From contig JANQFH010000003.1 in the NCBI GenBank assembly GCA_028277945.1, forward strand, positions 62,001 through 126,000: a stretch of 64,000 nucleotides of DNA, written 5' to 3'. The notes below the pieces were generated by a model. It was not told where the DNA came from, searched no databases, and saw nothing but the letters and a program-made list of their open reading frames with translations. Below, in pieces: positions 54,237-63,061 of this stretch (position 1 is its first letter; each line of letters starts with the position of its first letter). This DNA comes from Oligoflexia bacterium (lineage in GTDB: Bacteria; Bdellovibrionota_G; JANQFH01). Made by a program: the position numbers and the translations under genes.

Positions 54237-55716
54237 ACCAACAAAGGTACACGTTAGCTGCCTGCTTTTAGCAATTGTACCAGTTTGGTTTTTGATCAAC
54301 CAAGCCAGTGCGGCGGTAGATAAGACGGCCAAAATCGACCCAGGCAAGTCGGTCGTTAAGATTGAGGTGATTCAGCAGCCTCCCTCTTACTATCCTATCT
54401 GGCACAGTGGCCGCACTAGGCAACAAGTGGGATCAGGTGTCATCATCAAAGACCAACGCATCCTCACCAACGCCCACATCATCAACCACGGTCGGTTTAT
54501 CCAGGTGAGCAAACACAACGACCCAACCAAGTACGAGGCAACCATTGAATACAACGGCTATGAATCCGATCTAGCTGTGCTTAAGGTTGCCGACAGTGAG
54601 TTTTTCAAAAACACCAAGCCTCTGAGCCTTGGCAGTATGCCGCGTATGCGCGATAAGGTGGTGGTGTTTGGCTTTCCGACCGGCGGTTACAAACTCTCAG
54701 CCACCGAGGGGGATATCACCCGTATTGAGATGCAGTCCTATCAGCATAGCGAACGCTTTCTCCTCAGTGCGCAGACCGACGCTGCCATCAACCCGGGCAA
54801 CAGTGGTGGCCCGGTGGTTAAAAACGGTAAGATCGTTGGTGTGACCTTTCAAACTGCAAGACATCTGGAGAATACCGGCTACATTATTCCTGCGCCCGTT
54901 ATCCAACAGTTCTTCAACGATATTGCTGATGCTAACTACCATGGGGTGCCCTACCTTGACGTTACCGGTCAGAAGATGGAGAACCGTCAGTTGCGCGCCC
55001 ACGCCAAGATGAAACCGCCACAGACCGGTGCTCTGATCAATCAAGTCACCTATGGCGGCTCGGCTTGGAATATCCTGCAGCCGGGTGATGTGTTGCTTAA
55101 GATCGATGGTGTGGCCATCGCCAACGACGCCTCCATAGAGTACTTTGACAAAGAAAGACTCAATCTAACCTACCTGGTGACGCAGCGACAGATTGGTGAC
55201 AGCGTGGCTGTTGAGATCTTGCGGGCTGGCCGCCCGCTCACCATTGAGATCCCCTTGAAAGGACGTCAAGATCTCGTGCCAGTGACGGACAAAGGCACTT
55301 TGCCAACCTACTATATTATTGGCGGACTGGTGTTTACCAAGCTTACCAAGGGTTTTCTCAGATCATGGGGCGAAGATTGGAAGAACAAAGCACCGGTGCT
55401 ATTGCTGAACCACTATCTCTACGGCCAAATTACCGAGGAGCGCCAAGAGGTGGTGATCCTCGCCGATGTGCTCGATGATGACCTCAACATTGGCTATGCT
55501 TTTGTTAATGATGTCATTGAATCGCTCAACGGCAAAAAGCTTGCCCATCTCAAAGAGATGGTCGAGATGGTCGAGGCCACCAAAAGCGGCAACCTCATCT
55601 TCAAAACCGCAAAGCACAAATCTATCATTCTTGATGCACAGAGAGCGCACAAAAATTCGCCGGCCATCCTCAAGAAATACGGTATCAACCAAAACCGCTC
55701 AGAAGATCTGCTCTAA
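54217..55716 (+). CDS. Trypsin-like (DegP-type) periplasmic serine protease
   Basis: A signal peptide (VSCLLLAIVPVWFLINQASA) is followed by a chymotrypsin-fold protease domain with a complete triad: His87 (LTNAHIINHG), Asp118 (ESDLAVLKV) and Ser196 (INPGNSGGPVV). Then one PDZ domain (~265-355, including ILQPGDVLLKIDGVAIAND) and a further C-terminal PDZ-like or unknown domain (~370-500). The layout resembles the plant Deg/HtrA-like group with atypical second PDZ rather than classical DegP. The ATG at 54217 gives a clean signal peptide; an ATG at 54184 is also in frame. Both overlap hspQ, so it is the last gene of the hisS operon. Confidence 0.9.
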   Translation: MSLQRIKPTKVHVSCLLLAIVPVWFLINQASAAVDKTAKIDPGKSVVKIEVIQQPPSYYPIWHSGRTRQQVGSGVIIKDQRILTNAHIINHGRFIQVSKHNDPTKYEATIEYNGYESDLAVLKVADSEFFKNTKPLSLGSMPRMRDKVVVFGFPTGGYKLSATEGDITRIEMQSYQHSERFLLSAQTDAAINPGNSGGPVVKNGKIVGVTFQTARHLENTGYIIPAPVIQQFFNDIADANYHGVPYLDVTGQKMENRQLRAHAKMKPPQTGALINQVTYGGSAWNILQPGDVLLKIDGVAIANDASIEYFDKERLNLTYLVTQRQIGDSVAVEILRAGRPLTIEIPLKGRQDLVPVTDKGTLPTYYIIGGLVFTKLTKGFLRSWGEDWKNKAPVLLLNHYLYGQITEERQEVVILADVLDDDLNIGYAFVNDVIESLNGKKLAHLKEMVEMVEATKSGNLIFKTAKHKSIILDAQRAHKNSPAILKKYGINQNRSEDLL

Positions 55717-55728
55717 CTCCTGGCTCGA

Positions 55729-57606
55729 CTAGGGGTCTCGTCGATCGGGATCGTTGGCATCGAGATCCACGTACTTGGTCCAGTGGCAACTAGAATAAAC
55801 GGGATGAAAATTTTTTACCCAACGGTATGCGAGGCGGTAGACTGTACGCGCCAGTGAACCTATCATAGGCACATCTTCAAGAATGATATTGCGCATGGCA
55901 ATGAGTTTCTCGGTGCGCTCTGGACTATCCTGCATCGTAGCAATCTCTCTATAGAGACCATCATACTCTGGATTGTTATAGCTGAAATTGTTATTTCCAG
56001 GTGGTTTATTCTCACTATAAAAGATAGACAAATTGTTCTCGGGATCTGGATAGTCTGTCGACCACGCCATGGCAAACATCTGTGCTTTACCTTTTTGCAC
56101 CTCATCTATAAATGTACCCCACATTGGCTCACGAGGCTTCAATTCTACATTGATTGTTCTGAGATGTTCCTGCAAGTTCTCCCTTACCTCTCTGCCACCA
56201 CCCTCTGATGATATATAAAAGAGAATCGGCTCTAGACCCTCACCGTCAGGGTACCCCGCTTTCGCCAAAAGCTCTCTGGCACGCACTAAGTCCTGGGGCC
56301 GATAAGTGGGCCACGCCTCTTCAACCTCTGGATTAGGATGGCCCGCAAGACCTGGAGGAATAGGCCCGTCGTAGATTGTCGCCATACCGTCGTAAAAGAT
56401 ACTATTACGATCCTCCCAATCTATGGCGTAGGCAATGGCCTGACGCAAATAGCGGTTACGTAGATCTTGCTTTTCATCCTCTGAGTGGCCCAAGATCGGA
56501 TCCTGCATATTAAAGCCAAAATAGATCATATCCAAGAGAGGCTCGATATAGAGCTGTATGCCGGCACGCCTAGAATCCGCCTTAATCCACTGCGGCTTTA
56601 CTTCCTTGGCTACTTTTTTCCGCTCCTTTCTCTTCTTGGGAGAACCTTTTAAGGTAGAAAAGACATCCTGATAATATTCTGGAGCTAAATTGATAATATC
56701 TAACTTTCCCGCTTTAAATTCGAGCCAACTGCTATTCGTTGCTTGGAAATAGTGTATCTCGACACCATCGAGTCTTGGCAGACCCTGCTCGTGGTAGTTT
56801 GGATTGCGTTTAAAGAGATACCGACGTTTGTCAGTCTGCCAATCTGTTTCTGGGTCGGCGAGCATAAAAGGACCGGTACCCACGGGATTGTGCTGAAAGG
56901 CTGTCCTGCCATAGTATTCCACTGCTTCACGTGGTACCACGGCCGTACGAGCCCTTGCCAACCACCAGAGAAAAGAGACGTCGTCTTGATTTAATACCAC
57001 CTCGAATTCATACTTGTTCTTAAGCACCAACCCTTCTACCGGGACATCGTAGTTAAAGGGAGTTTCATCACGCTTGGCAATTTTCGTCTGCTCATCATGG
57101 TAAGCATCGAAACCAACGATCTTACCGGCAAAAACCGGCCAGTTAGAAGGGATCTTTTTGTCTTCACCCGGCTTTGCCATGCCACTCCAATCTGCCATGC
57201 GTTTCCAGGAGTAGAAGACATCTGCAGCAACAAGCTCCCTACCCTTACCATTGGTTTTACTGAAACAGCGGTTGTCGTGAAAGTAGACCCCCTGCTTAAG
57301 TTTAAACTTGTAGGTAACCTTGCCATCTTCATGAAGAACCTTCTCTGGCATGTTCTCTAATAAGAGAGGTTGCAGCTGCTGGGTTTTTTGCGCGTAGCGG
57401 AATTGCAGCAGCGGATCATACACTTGTCGTGAAACATAGGAGTCATAAAGATCACCTATAAAAGCTGGATCTGTAGTGGTTGGCTCACCAGCCACCTGAA
57501 ATCTGAGGATTTTGTCCCTTGCGTCGACTGAGTCGACTACAGACATCAAACAAAGAGCACCAATAATGGGAAACAGGAAAAGTCTATACACGAACGATCT
57601 TCGCAT
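55729..57606 (-). CDS. Extracellular solute-binding protein, family 5 (peptide type), second copy
   Basis: Paralogue of the protein at 35061-36989. A signal peptide (LFLFPIIGALCLMSVVDSVDA) is followed by LRFQVAGEPTTTDPAFIGDL, GVYFHDNRC, DVFYSWKRM, NPVGTGPFMLADP and DGPIPPGLAGHPNPEVE, and the C-terminus is CHWTKYVDLDANDP. It shares with its paralogue the unusual length and the insertion around 150-200 but has a Lys-rich stretch (KGSPKKRKERKK) of its own. The ATG at 57606 starts the signal peptide; an in-frame GTG at 57645 would add 13 residues. Divergent from a LysR gene, which may regulate it. No transporter subunits adjacent. Confidence 0.92.
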   Translation of the reverse strand: MRRSFVYRLFLFPIIGALCLMSVVDSVDARDKILRFQVAGEPTTTDPAFIGDLYDSYVSRQVYDPLLQFRYAQKTQQLQPLLLENMPEKVLHEDGKVTYKFKLKQGVYFHDNRCFSKTNGKGRELVAADVFYSWKRMADWSGMAKPGEDKKIPSNWPVFAGKIVGFDAYHDEQTKIAKRDETPFNYDVPVEGLVLKNKYEFEVVLNQDDVSFLWWLARARTAVVPREAVEYYGRTAFQHNPVGTGPFMLADPETDWQTDKRRYLFKRNPNYHEQGLPRLDGVEIHYFQATNSSWLEFKAGKLDIINLAPEYYQDVFSTLKGSPKKRKERKKVAKEVKPQWIKADSRRAGIQLYIEPLLDMIYFGFNMQDPILGHSEDEKQDLRNRYLRQAIAYAIDWEDRNSIFYDGMATIYDGPIPPGLAGHPNPEVEEAWPTYRPQDLVRARELLAKAGYPDGEGLEPILFYISSEGGGREVRENLQEHLRTINVELKPREPMWGTFIDEVQKGKAQMFAMAWSTDYPDPENNLSIFYSENKPPGNNNFSYNNPEYDGLYREIATMQDSPERTEKLIAMRNIILEDVPMIGSLARTVYRLAYRWVKNFHPVYSSCHWTKYVDLDANDPDRRDP

Positions 57607-57700
57607 AACGTACACCCAGTCTTTCTCAACAGCGGTTAATGACACACTGCGATGGCTATGTCAAATTAGACGTTACGTGCACTGTTTCAAGAAGGAGGAA

Positions 57701-57727
57701 TTATTTATTATTTTTTATAATTAATAA
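57701..57727. promoter_or_regulatory. AT-rich inverted repeat, possible LysR operator
   Basis: TTATTTATTA (57701-57710) and TAATTAATAA (57718-57727) pair in 9 of 10 positions with a 7-nt spacer, in the very AT-rich region between the divergent solute-binding and LysR genes. The position fits a LysR-type recognition site. Low complexity makes chance possible. Confidence 0.4.
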
Positions 57728-57729
57728 AT

Positions 57730-57758
57730 TTTACTTATAGTTTATTTCTATATATAGT
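57730..57758 (+). promoter_or_regulatory. LysR gene promoter
   Basis: TTTACT (57730-57735), 17-nt spacer, TATAGT (57753-57758; 5 of 6 to consensus). The -10 ends 7 nt before the ATG at 57766 and no ribosome binding site is present, again suggesting a leaderless mRNA. Confidence 0.55.
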
Positions 57759-57765
57759 AGATATC

Positions 57766-58659
57766 ATGGAAATTCAGAGACTTCGATGCTTCATGGCGGT
57801 CCAGGAAACGGGTAGTTTTAGTGCGGCTGCCAAGAGACTACGGTGTAGCCAACCCACGGTGAGCCAGCATATCAAGCTGCTTGAGGAGGAGCTTGATACC
57901 GAGCTGTTTGAGCGCATTGGCACGCGCCAGGTGCGCAGCACCCGCGCGGGCAAGCTGCTCATGGAGTTGGCCACACCGCTGCTAGGCGACTTTGAGAGGC
58001 TCGCCACGGCCTTTGCAGAGCGGCTGGCCACAGAGAGGGAACAAACAACCATCACCCTGGCTACTGATGCCACCAGCCTACGTTACCTACTCGTGCCAGC
58101 ACTGCACAAGCTGCAACAGAGCTATCCTAGTGTAACCTGCAGAGTCGAGTTGCAGCCAGCAGAGCAGATCATCAGCCAACTCCTAAGTGGCGAGGCTGAC
58201 ATTGGCTTGAGTACCATCACAAAAGCTACTCCGGGCCTGCATCAACAACGTTTGGGACCTTACGCCCGAGTGCTGCTGACCGACAGAGGCCATCCACTTG
58301 CCCTAGCCAAACAGCCAATAAGCCTAGCGACCATTGCCACCTATCCAGTCATCTTAACAGAGAGCCCTGACAACTTTGACCAAGTGGTCGTCGATGCCTT
58401 CGCCAAGGCGTCAGAGCCATTGCCGAAAAAAATTCTTTGCAACGATGTGGAAACCGCCAAAGCTTACGTGAAGATTGGTAGTGGCGTGGCTATTGTAAAT
58501 AGCTACCACCTTGGCACTGAAGATCTATTGGAGCTATCTAGCGTCGATGTCAGCCATCTCTTTGGTCGTAGCGAAAAGACCTTGCTAACCAGAAAGGGTA
58601 GAAAACTGCACTTGGCAAGTAAGTATCTCATGCTGACGTTGACCCGTTCTCATTTATAA
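57766..58659 (+). CDS. LysR family transcriptional regulator
   Basis: The N-terminal winged helix MEIQRLRCFMAVQETGSFSA, AAKRLRCSQPTVSQHIKLLE (residues 1-60) is the LTTR DNA-binding domain. The substrate-binding domain (~90-297) has two lobes and resembles the CysB/Cbl/CynR group (LLVPALHKLQQSYPSVTCRV, GEADIGLST). Length 297 aa is typical. It is divergent from the solute-binding protein gene, the usual arrangement for a LysR regulator and its target. The inducer is unknown. Its 3' end overlaps the convergent HAD gene by 6 nt. Confidence 0.95.
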   Translation: MEIQRLRCFMAVQETGSFSAAAKRLRCSQPTVSQHIKLLEEELDTELFERIGTRQVRSTRAGKLLMELATPLLGDFERLATAFAERLATEREQTTITLATDATSLRYLLVPALHKLQQSYPSVTCRVELQPAEQIISQLLSGEADIGLSTITKATPGLHQQRLGPYARVLLTDRGHPLALAKQPISLATIATYPVILTESPDNFDQVVVDAFAKASEPLPKKILCNDVETAKAYVKIGSGVAIVNSYHLGTEDLLELSSVDVSHLFGRSEKTLLTRKGRKLHLASKYLMLTLTRSHL

Positions 58660-59490
58660 ACCTTGCAAGCAGTGGCGTACGGCCTCGGTAAAGCCATGCG
58701 CATCATGGCTGGCAACCACATCAAAGTCTTGCTGCATCTCGGCGGGAGCATTGCCAACAACGTAACTTCTCCCTGCCCACTGGAGAAGATGCAGATCATT
58801 ATAATCGTTACCCACGGCAAGCACCTTACTTGCAGGCAGCTGGTGCTGTTGCGCCAGCCACTTTGCCGCATCAGGTTTGGAAACAGCTTTAGGAAAAATC
58901 TCCACCCAGACCGAGCGCTGATCCAGGGGTGAGGTCGTGCGGATGACATTAAACTCTGGCAGCAACGCATGCAGCCTCTCAAATAAGAGAACGCCCTTAG
59001 CAGCCTCGGCAATAATGACAAACTGACTGGCGTTGCCAAAACCTGCAGGTGAGTCTCCGAGCTCAACGGCAAACTCGTGGTAGTGTTGCAATCGCCGACA
59101 AAAATCACTGCAGGCGTTCTCGGTTTGGTAGTAGGCAAAGCAGTGGTTGTCCGGTAGGGGTTGGTGCACCATAAAGTCACAGCGCATGCGGATAAGCGTT
59201 GTCATCAAGAGCTCAACTTGCTCGGCTTGCAAGCTCTGTTCAAATAGAAGTTTTTGTGCGGGCCACTTAAGGATGCCAATACCAGAAGAGAAGATGAGAT
59301 AGTCCATGGGAGAGTCCTCATCGAGCACGCGCCTCGCCGCAAAGCGCGAACGCCCGGTGGCAACCACTCGGATGATCTGCCGATTGCCAAGTTCTTCCAA
59401 GGTCTGTCGGTTGATAGCACTCAAGCGATTTTGCGAGTCCAGTAGCGTGCCATCAAGATCGGTAATCACCATCTGCAGATTTGTCGACAT
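58654..59490 (-). CDS. HAD superfamily (Cof-type) phosphatase
   Basis: Haloacid-dehalogenase-like hydrolase of the Cof/YbiV subfamily IIB, probably a sugar-phosphate or nucleotide phosphatase in the cytosol. Motif I is VITDLDGTLLDSQN (nucleophile Asp near residue 11), motif II ATGRSRF, the motif III lysine lies in the PKAVSKPDAAKWL region and motif IV is LAVGNDYNDLHLL. A C2-type cap domain lies between (~80-190). 278 aa, normal. It lies 9 bp after the NlpC/P60 gene in a four-gene minus-strand run. Confidence 0.93.
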   Translation of the reverse strand: MSTNLQMVITDLDGTLLDSQNRLSAINRQTLEELGNRQIIRVVATGRSRFAARRVLDEDSPMDYLIFSSGIGILKWPAQKLLFEQSLQAEQVELLMTTLIRMRCDFMVHQPLPDNHCFAYYQTENACSDFCRRLQHYHEFAVELGDSPAGFGNASQFVIIAEAAKGVLLFERLHALLPEFNVIRTTSPLDQRSVWVEIFPKAVSKPDAAKWLAQQHQLPASKVLAVGNDYNDLHLLQWAGRSYVVGNAPAEMQQDFDVVASHDAHGFTEAVRHCLQGL

Positions 59491-59499
59491 GGGAATAGG

Positions 59500-60099
59500 C
59501 TACTGATTAATCAGCTCATTAAGAATGATGCTCTCAACAGTGATGGCGTCGTGATTCAGGGCTACCTGGGTTCGTTGGTCTTGGGAAGAGTCTCGTGCAA
59601 AGTCTTCTAAACTGCCGCTCTGTAAAAAGCGGCGATAGCCGGCAAAGTGTTTTCTGAAATAACGTTGTGACAACGACGCTTCGACGACTTCGCCAGACTC
59701 AACGCTGGCGTGCACCATGTAACCATCACCAACATAGATGCCAACATGCGATACACCTCGACCACGCGTGTTCTTAAAAAACACGAGATCGCCTGGAAGC
59801 GGACTGTTAACCCAGCTGCCCTGTGGATCCCCAGCTTGCGCTTTGGTGGTGCGGGGCAGCTCCAAGCCAGCAATGCGGTAAACCTTTTGCGTAAAGGCGG
59901 AACAGTCCAAACCGCGGGGGGTGGTGCCGCCGTAACGGTAAGGCACCTTGGTAAAGGCAATAGCCGCCCGTACCAACACCTGGCGTAGGTCGTTGGCACC
60001 ATCTTGTGCAAGCAGCGAGTGAGAATAAAAACCGCAAAATAGTACGGTAAATATATAGAGGATAAAGGTTACTTGCGTTGCAAGCCTTTGCTCTCTCAC
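59500..60099 (-). CDS. NlpC/P60 family peptidoglycan hydrolase
   Basis: Cysteine peptidase that cuts peptide stems of peptidoglycan. A signal peptide (VTFILYIFTVLFCGFYSHSL) is followed by the catalytic domain with PYRYGGTTPRGLDCSAF (nucleophile Cys66), HVGIYVG (His) and YMVHAS (third polar residue). The C-terminal ~50 residues are an acidic tail. The GTG at 60099 is chosen: it follows an AGAGAG run and gives a compact signal peptide, and it leaves 16 bp to the upstream gene. The frame is open to a TTG at 60156 that would overlap that gene. Exported and probably periplasmic or lipid-free. Confidence 0.9.
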   Translation of the reverse strand: MREQRLATQVTFILYIFTVLFCGFYSHSLLAQDGANDLRQVLVRAAIAFTKVPYRYGGTTPRGLDCSAFTQKVYRIAGLELPRTTKAQAGDPQGSWVNSPLPGDLVFFKNTRGRGVSHVGIYVGDGYMVHASVESGEVVEASLSQRYFRKHFAGYRRFLQSGSLEDFARDSSQDQRTQVALNHDAITVESIILNELINQ

Positions 60100-60115
60100 A
60101 CTTGATCTCTCTTTT

Positions 60116-60733
60116 TTATGGTTTGCTGCCTTGGCGCTCCTTAATACGGCAGCCAATAAATTTCCTCTCTGGCTTGTCTATGGTTTTATTCGCTAAGAGC
60201 GCCTCAAGCGCATCCCTGAGATAGTGCTCTTTCACCTCGTCCGCATGCCTGCTGTTGTCATCAATGGCGCCATGGTAGAAGAGCTTGCCAGCGGCATCAA
60301 AGAGAAAGACCTCTGGGGTACGGGTAGCGCCAAAGGCACGTGCCACATCGGAGGTGGCATCCACCACGTAAGGAAAGCGAAAGCCGCGCTCTTTGGCCCG
60401 CTGCTGCATCTCGGCAAAGCTATCCTCGGCAAAGACCGCCGGATCATTCGAGTTGATGGCCACCACACCAACGCCCTTGCTCTGATAGCTATTGCCAATT
60501 GAGGCAATACGCTCCTCCCACGCTTTAACGTAAGGACAGTGATTGCAGGAAAACAGCACCAGTGTGCCCTTTTTACCACGGATATCGCCGAGGCTGAGCA
60601 TACGGCCATCGACGTTTTTCATCTTGATGGCGCTGACCGCTGCAGGAATGGCTTCACGAATGCTCATGGCATAGAGAGTGTCTACCATGAAACAGGCAAG
60701 CAAGAGCAGTAGCAAAAAACGACGAACTAACAT
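60116..60733 (-). CDS. Exported thioredoxin/peroxiredoxin-like protein
   Basis: A signal peptide (LLLLLLACFMVDTLYAM) precedes a redoxin fold: TLVLFSCNHCPYVKAWEERI with the CxxC pair Cys-Asn-His-Cys-Pro, GVGVVAINSNDP and the cis-proline loop FGATRTPEVFLFD. This matches the AhpC/TSA-related 'thioredoxin family' seen near cell-envelope genes; the substrate is unknown. GGGAG 7 nt before the ATG is a good ribosome binding site. It lies 21 bp after the hydrolase-thioredoxin fusion gene, so two exported thiol proteins are co-transcribed. Confidence 0.9.
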   Translation of the reverse strand: MLVRRFLLLLLLACFMVDTLYAMSIREAIPAAVSAIKMKNVDGRMLSLGDIRGKKGTLVLFSCNHCPYVKAWEERIASIGNSYQSKGVGVVAINSNDPAVFAEDSFAEMQQRAKERGFRFPYVVDATSDVARAFGATRTPEVFLFDAAGKLFYHGAIDDNSRHADEVKEHYLRDALEALLANKTIDKPERKFIGCRIKERQGSKP

Positions 60734-60754
60734 CTTTAATCTCCCTCTACAGAG

Positions 60755-62035
60755 TTACGATTGCCTTTTGTCAGGCAGAACCTCTTTTATACGACTTTCC
60801 AAGAGCTCGGCGCTAGCCTCACCCTCCCAAAAATAACGCAGCTTCCCCTCAGGGTCAAAAATAAAGGTGGCTGGTAGTGCACCTGTCCAGCGGCTCTCCA
60901 AGCTGTTGATAAAGGTCTCGTCCTTCTCATGCTTGTTGTAGGTAAGAAAGCTCACCCCCAACTCGGCAAGAAAACGTTGCGCATCTGGCAAGTCTGCTGC
61001 GGCATCGGCAGAGATTAACAACAGCTTAAGACCACGCTTGCCATACTCTTGATGCAGCTTAAGCAAGAGAGGCATCTCCTCTCGACAGGGAATGCACCAA
61101 GTTGCCCAAACGTTGAGCAACACCGCATCTCCTTGGTGTTTACCGATGAGCTCCTGTAGCTGGGCAGCCGTGATGGGTTCAATAGTGGGTTGTTCGCTAG
61201 TTGCCTTCGTCTCCTTAAGAAAGAACTCCAACAGCTTGTTGCGGTAAGCAGCACCCCCCACAAGGTAGGTGTCGTTATGACGGGCGTTCTCTATGAGGTA
61301 GAGCTCCTTGGGTTTGTTGGCAGCTTTGTGGAGTTGCGTGGCCATCTCTGGGGGGACGATTTCATCTTTAGTCGCTTGCACAAAGAGAACCGGCACCCTT
61401 ACTCTTTTGAGCTTCTCTATGGACTCAAAACCCCTGGAGACCACAACACTCGGAATCCACGAGTAAAAGATGCGGGCCATGTCACGCAGTGAAGTAAAGG
61501 TGTTCTCCACGACAACGCCACCTACTGGCTGCTTGCTGGCAAGATCGATGGCAACCGCACCGCCGATAGACTCGCCAAACAGCAAGATATCCTCTGCATT
61601 CAGCTTGGCTTGTTCACGCAAATATCGGTAAGCAGCCGCCGCATCTTTGTAAAGACCCCTCTCCGAGGGCTTGCCCTCACTCTGGCCATAGCCACGGTAG
61701 TCGAGCAGAAAGAAACGCAGCTCTACCTTGCCAAGACTTTGAATGCGATGCAGACGGTGGCTGATATTACCGGCATTGCCATGCAGAAAGAGCACGCTCT
61801 TTTGGTGTTGCGGCTCGCCAATCCACCAGGCGTGTAACTTCACGCCATCTTCTGTGCGCAGCCAAACGTCTTCATAGGGCAAGCCCATCATTTGCGGCTC
61901 GCCGTAGTACTCTTTCTCAGGAAAGTAGATCATCTCATCTTCCATCAACTTCAAATAGCCGATATAACCGATAGCTGCAACGACCAGAATGACGACGCCA
62001 CGCCATAAAATGTAGCCGACTTTTCTTACACTCAT
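60755..62035 (-). CDS. Membrane-anchored alpha/beta hydrolase fused to TlpA-like thioredoxin
   Basis: Two domains in one chain. After a membrane helix (GVVILVVAAIGYIGYLKLM, about 13-31), residues ~45-275 form an alpha/beta hydrolase of the BEM46/FrsA-like group: oxyanion LHGNAG, nucleophile Ser156 in GESIGG, acid Asp224 (TKDEIVPP) and His253 (ENARHND). Residues ~283-427 form a TlpA/ResA-type thioredoxin with WCIPC (Cys314, Cys317) and the cis-proline GALPATFIFDPEG. Both active sites look intact. The ATG at 62035 matches the membrane helix; a longer frame extends upstream across the divergent gene's start. Fusion of an esterase-like domain to a thiol reductase suggests coupled periplasmic chemistry, but the substrate is unknown. 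Confidence 0.9.
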   Translation of the reverse strand: MSVRKVGYILWRGVVILVVAAIGYIGYLKLMEDEMIYFPEKEYYGEPQMMGLPYEDVWLRTEDGVKLHAWWIGEPQHQKSVLFLHGNAGNISHRLHRIQSLGKVELRFFLLDYRGYGQSEGKPSERGLYKDAAAAYRYLREQAKLNAEDILLFGESIGGAVAIDLASKQPVGGVVVENTFTSLRDMARIFYSWIPSVVVSRGFESIEKLKRVRVPVLFVQATKDEIVPPEMATQLHKAANKPKELYLIENARHNDTYLVGGAAYRNKLLEFFLKETKATSEQPTIEPITAAQLQELIGKHQGDAVLLNVWATWCIPCREEMPLLLKLHQEYGKRGLKLLLISADAAADLPDAQRFLAELGVSFLTYNKHEKDETFINSLESRWTGALPATFIFDPEGKLRYFWEGEASAELLESRIKEVLPDKRQS

Positions 62036-62059
62036 GGTAGAATTTTCTTGGAGGCTTCC

Positions 62060-63061
62060 ATGCAGGCCATGCTCCTTGAAAACCACGCCCCGATTGAAAG
62101 CTCACCCCTTAAGCTAAAACAACTCCCTACCCCGCAACCTGGCTCAAAGCAAGTCCGCATCAAAATCCACTGCTGTGCCATCTGCCGCACCGATCTGCAT
62201 GTGATCGAAGGCGATCTACCCCAAGCCCAGCTTCCCATCATACCGGGACATCAGATTGTCGGGCGTGTCGATGCCGTGGGCGAGGGGTGCAACAGACTAA
62301 AGCTGGGGGAGCGGGTAGGAGTGGCGTGGCTACGCTACACCTGTGGCCGATGCCAATACTGCCACACAAAACGAGAAAACCTCTGCGAACAGGCGCGCTT
62401 TACCGGCTACCATGAACCAGGTGGTTACGCTGAGCACACAACCGTTGATGAGGCCTTTGTCTATCGCATTCCTGAGTCTTTCTCGGATGTGGCGGCAACC
62501 CCACTTCTCTGTGCTGGTATTATCGGCTACCGTGCCCTCGCTCGCTCTCAACTGCCACTGCAGGGAAAGCTTGCCATCTTTGGCTTTGGTTCTTCCGCGC
62601 ATATGGTTATCCAGCTGGCAAAGCATCGTGGCTGTGAAGTGTATGTGATCACGCGCGGTGAGAGCCACCGTCAGTTGGCCGAAAAAATGGGTGCAACCTG
62701 GGTGGGTGCCAATACCGAAGACTTTCCTACTAAAGTCCACAGTGCCATAATCTTTGCTCCTGCAGGCGAGCTCATCCCCACCGCCCTTGCCATTCTCGAT
62801 AAAGGCGGTACGCTGGCGGTAGCGGGTATCCATATGACGAGCATTCCTCCCCTTGACTACACCCGGCATCTCTTTTATGAGCGCGATCTGCGCTCGGTGA
62901 CCGCCAACACCCGAGACGATGGTATGGCGCTATTTGAGGCGGCAGCGGCCATACCCATACGAGCCCAGACCACCACTTACAAACTGGCTGAGGCCAACCA
63001 AGCGCTGCAAGACCTTAAAGCCGATCGCATCAACGGCACCGGAGTGTTGCAGGTATGTTAA
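62060..63061 (+). CDS. Zinc-dependent alcohol dehydrogenase (MDR family)
   Basis: NAD(P)-dependent medium-chain dehydrogenase. The catalytic zinc cysteine lies in CAICRTDLHVIEG, with GHQIVGRVDAVGEG next. The structural zinc tetrad is CGRCQYCHTKRENLC. The Rossmann fold has an altered dinucleotide loop, AIFGFGSSAHMVIQLA, in place of GxGGLG. The length (333 aa) and the motifs resemble AdhP/AdhA-like 'zinc-binding alcohol dehydrogenase family' proteins. GGAGG 5 nt before the ATG at 62060 decides the start. It is divergent from the fusion gene with 24 bp between start codons. Its stop overlaps the next gene by 7 nt. Confidence 0.93.
   Translation: MQAMLLENHAPIESSPLKLKQLPTPQPGSKQVRIKIHCCAICRTDLHVIEGDLPQAQLPIIPGHQIVGRVDAVGEGCNRLKLGERVGVAWLRYTCGRCQYCHTKRENLCEQARFTGYHEPGGYAEHTTVDEAFVYRIPESFSDVAATPLLCAGIIGYRALARSQLPLQGKLAIFGFGSSAHMVIQLAKHRGCEVYVITRGESHRQLAEKMGATWVGANTEDFPTKVHSAIIFAPAGELIPTALAILDKGGTLAVAGIHMTSIPPLDYTRHLFYERDLRSVTANTRDDGMALFEAAAAIPIRAQTTTYKLAEANQALQDLKADRINGTGVLQVC

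Noticed and set aside
57512-57724. 70-codon plus frame across the solute-binding gene start and the intergenic region
   Set aside because: Antisense to a secure signal peptide and lacks a ribosome binding site at its start.
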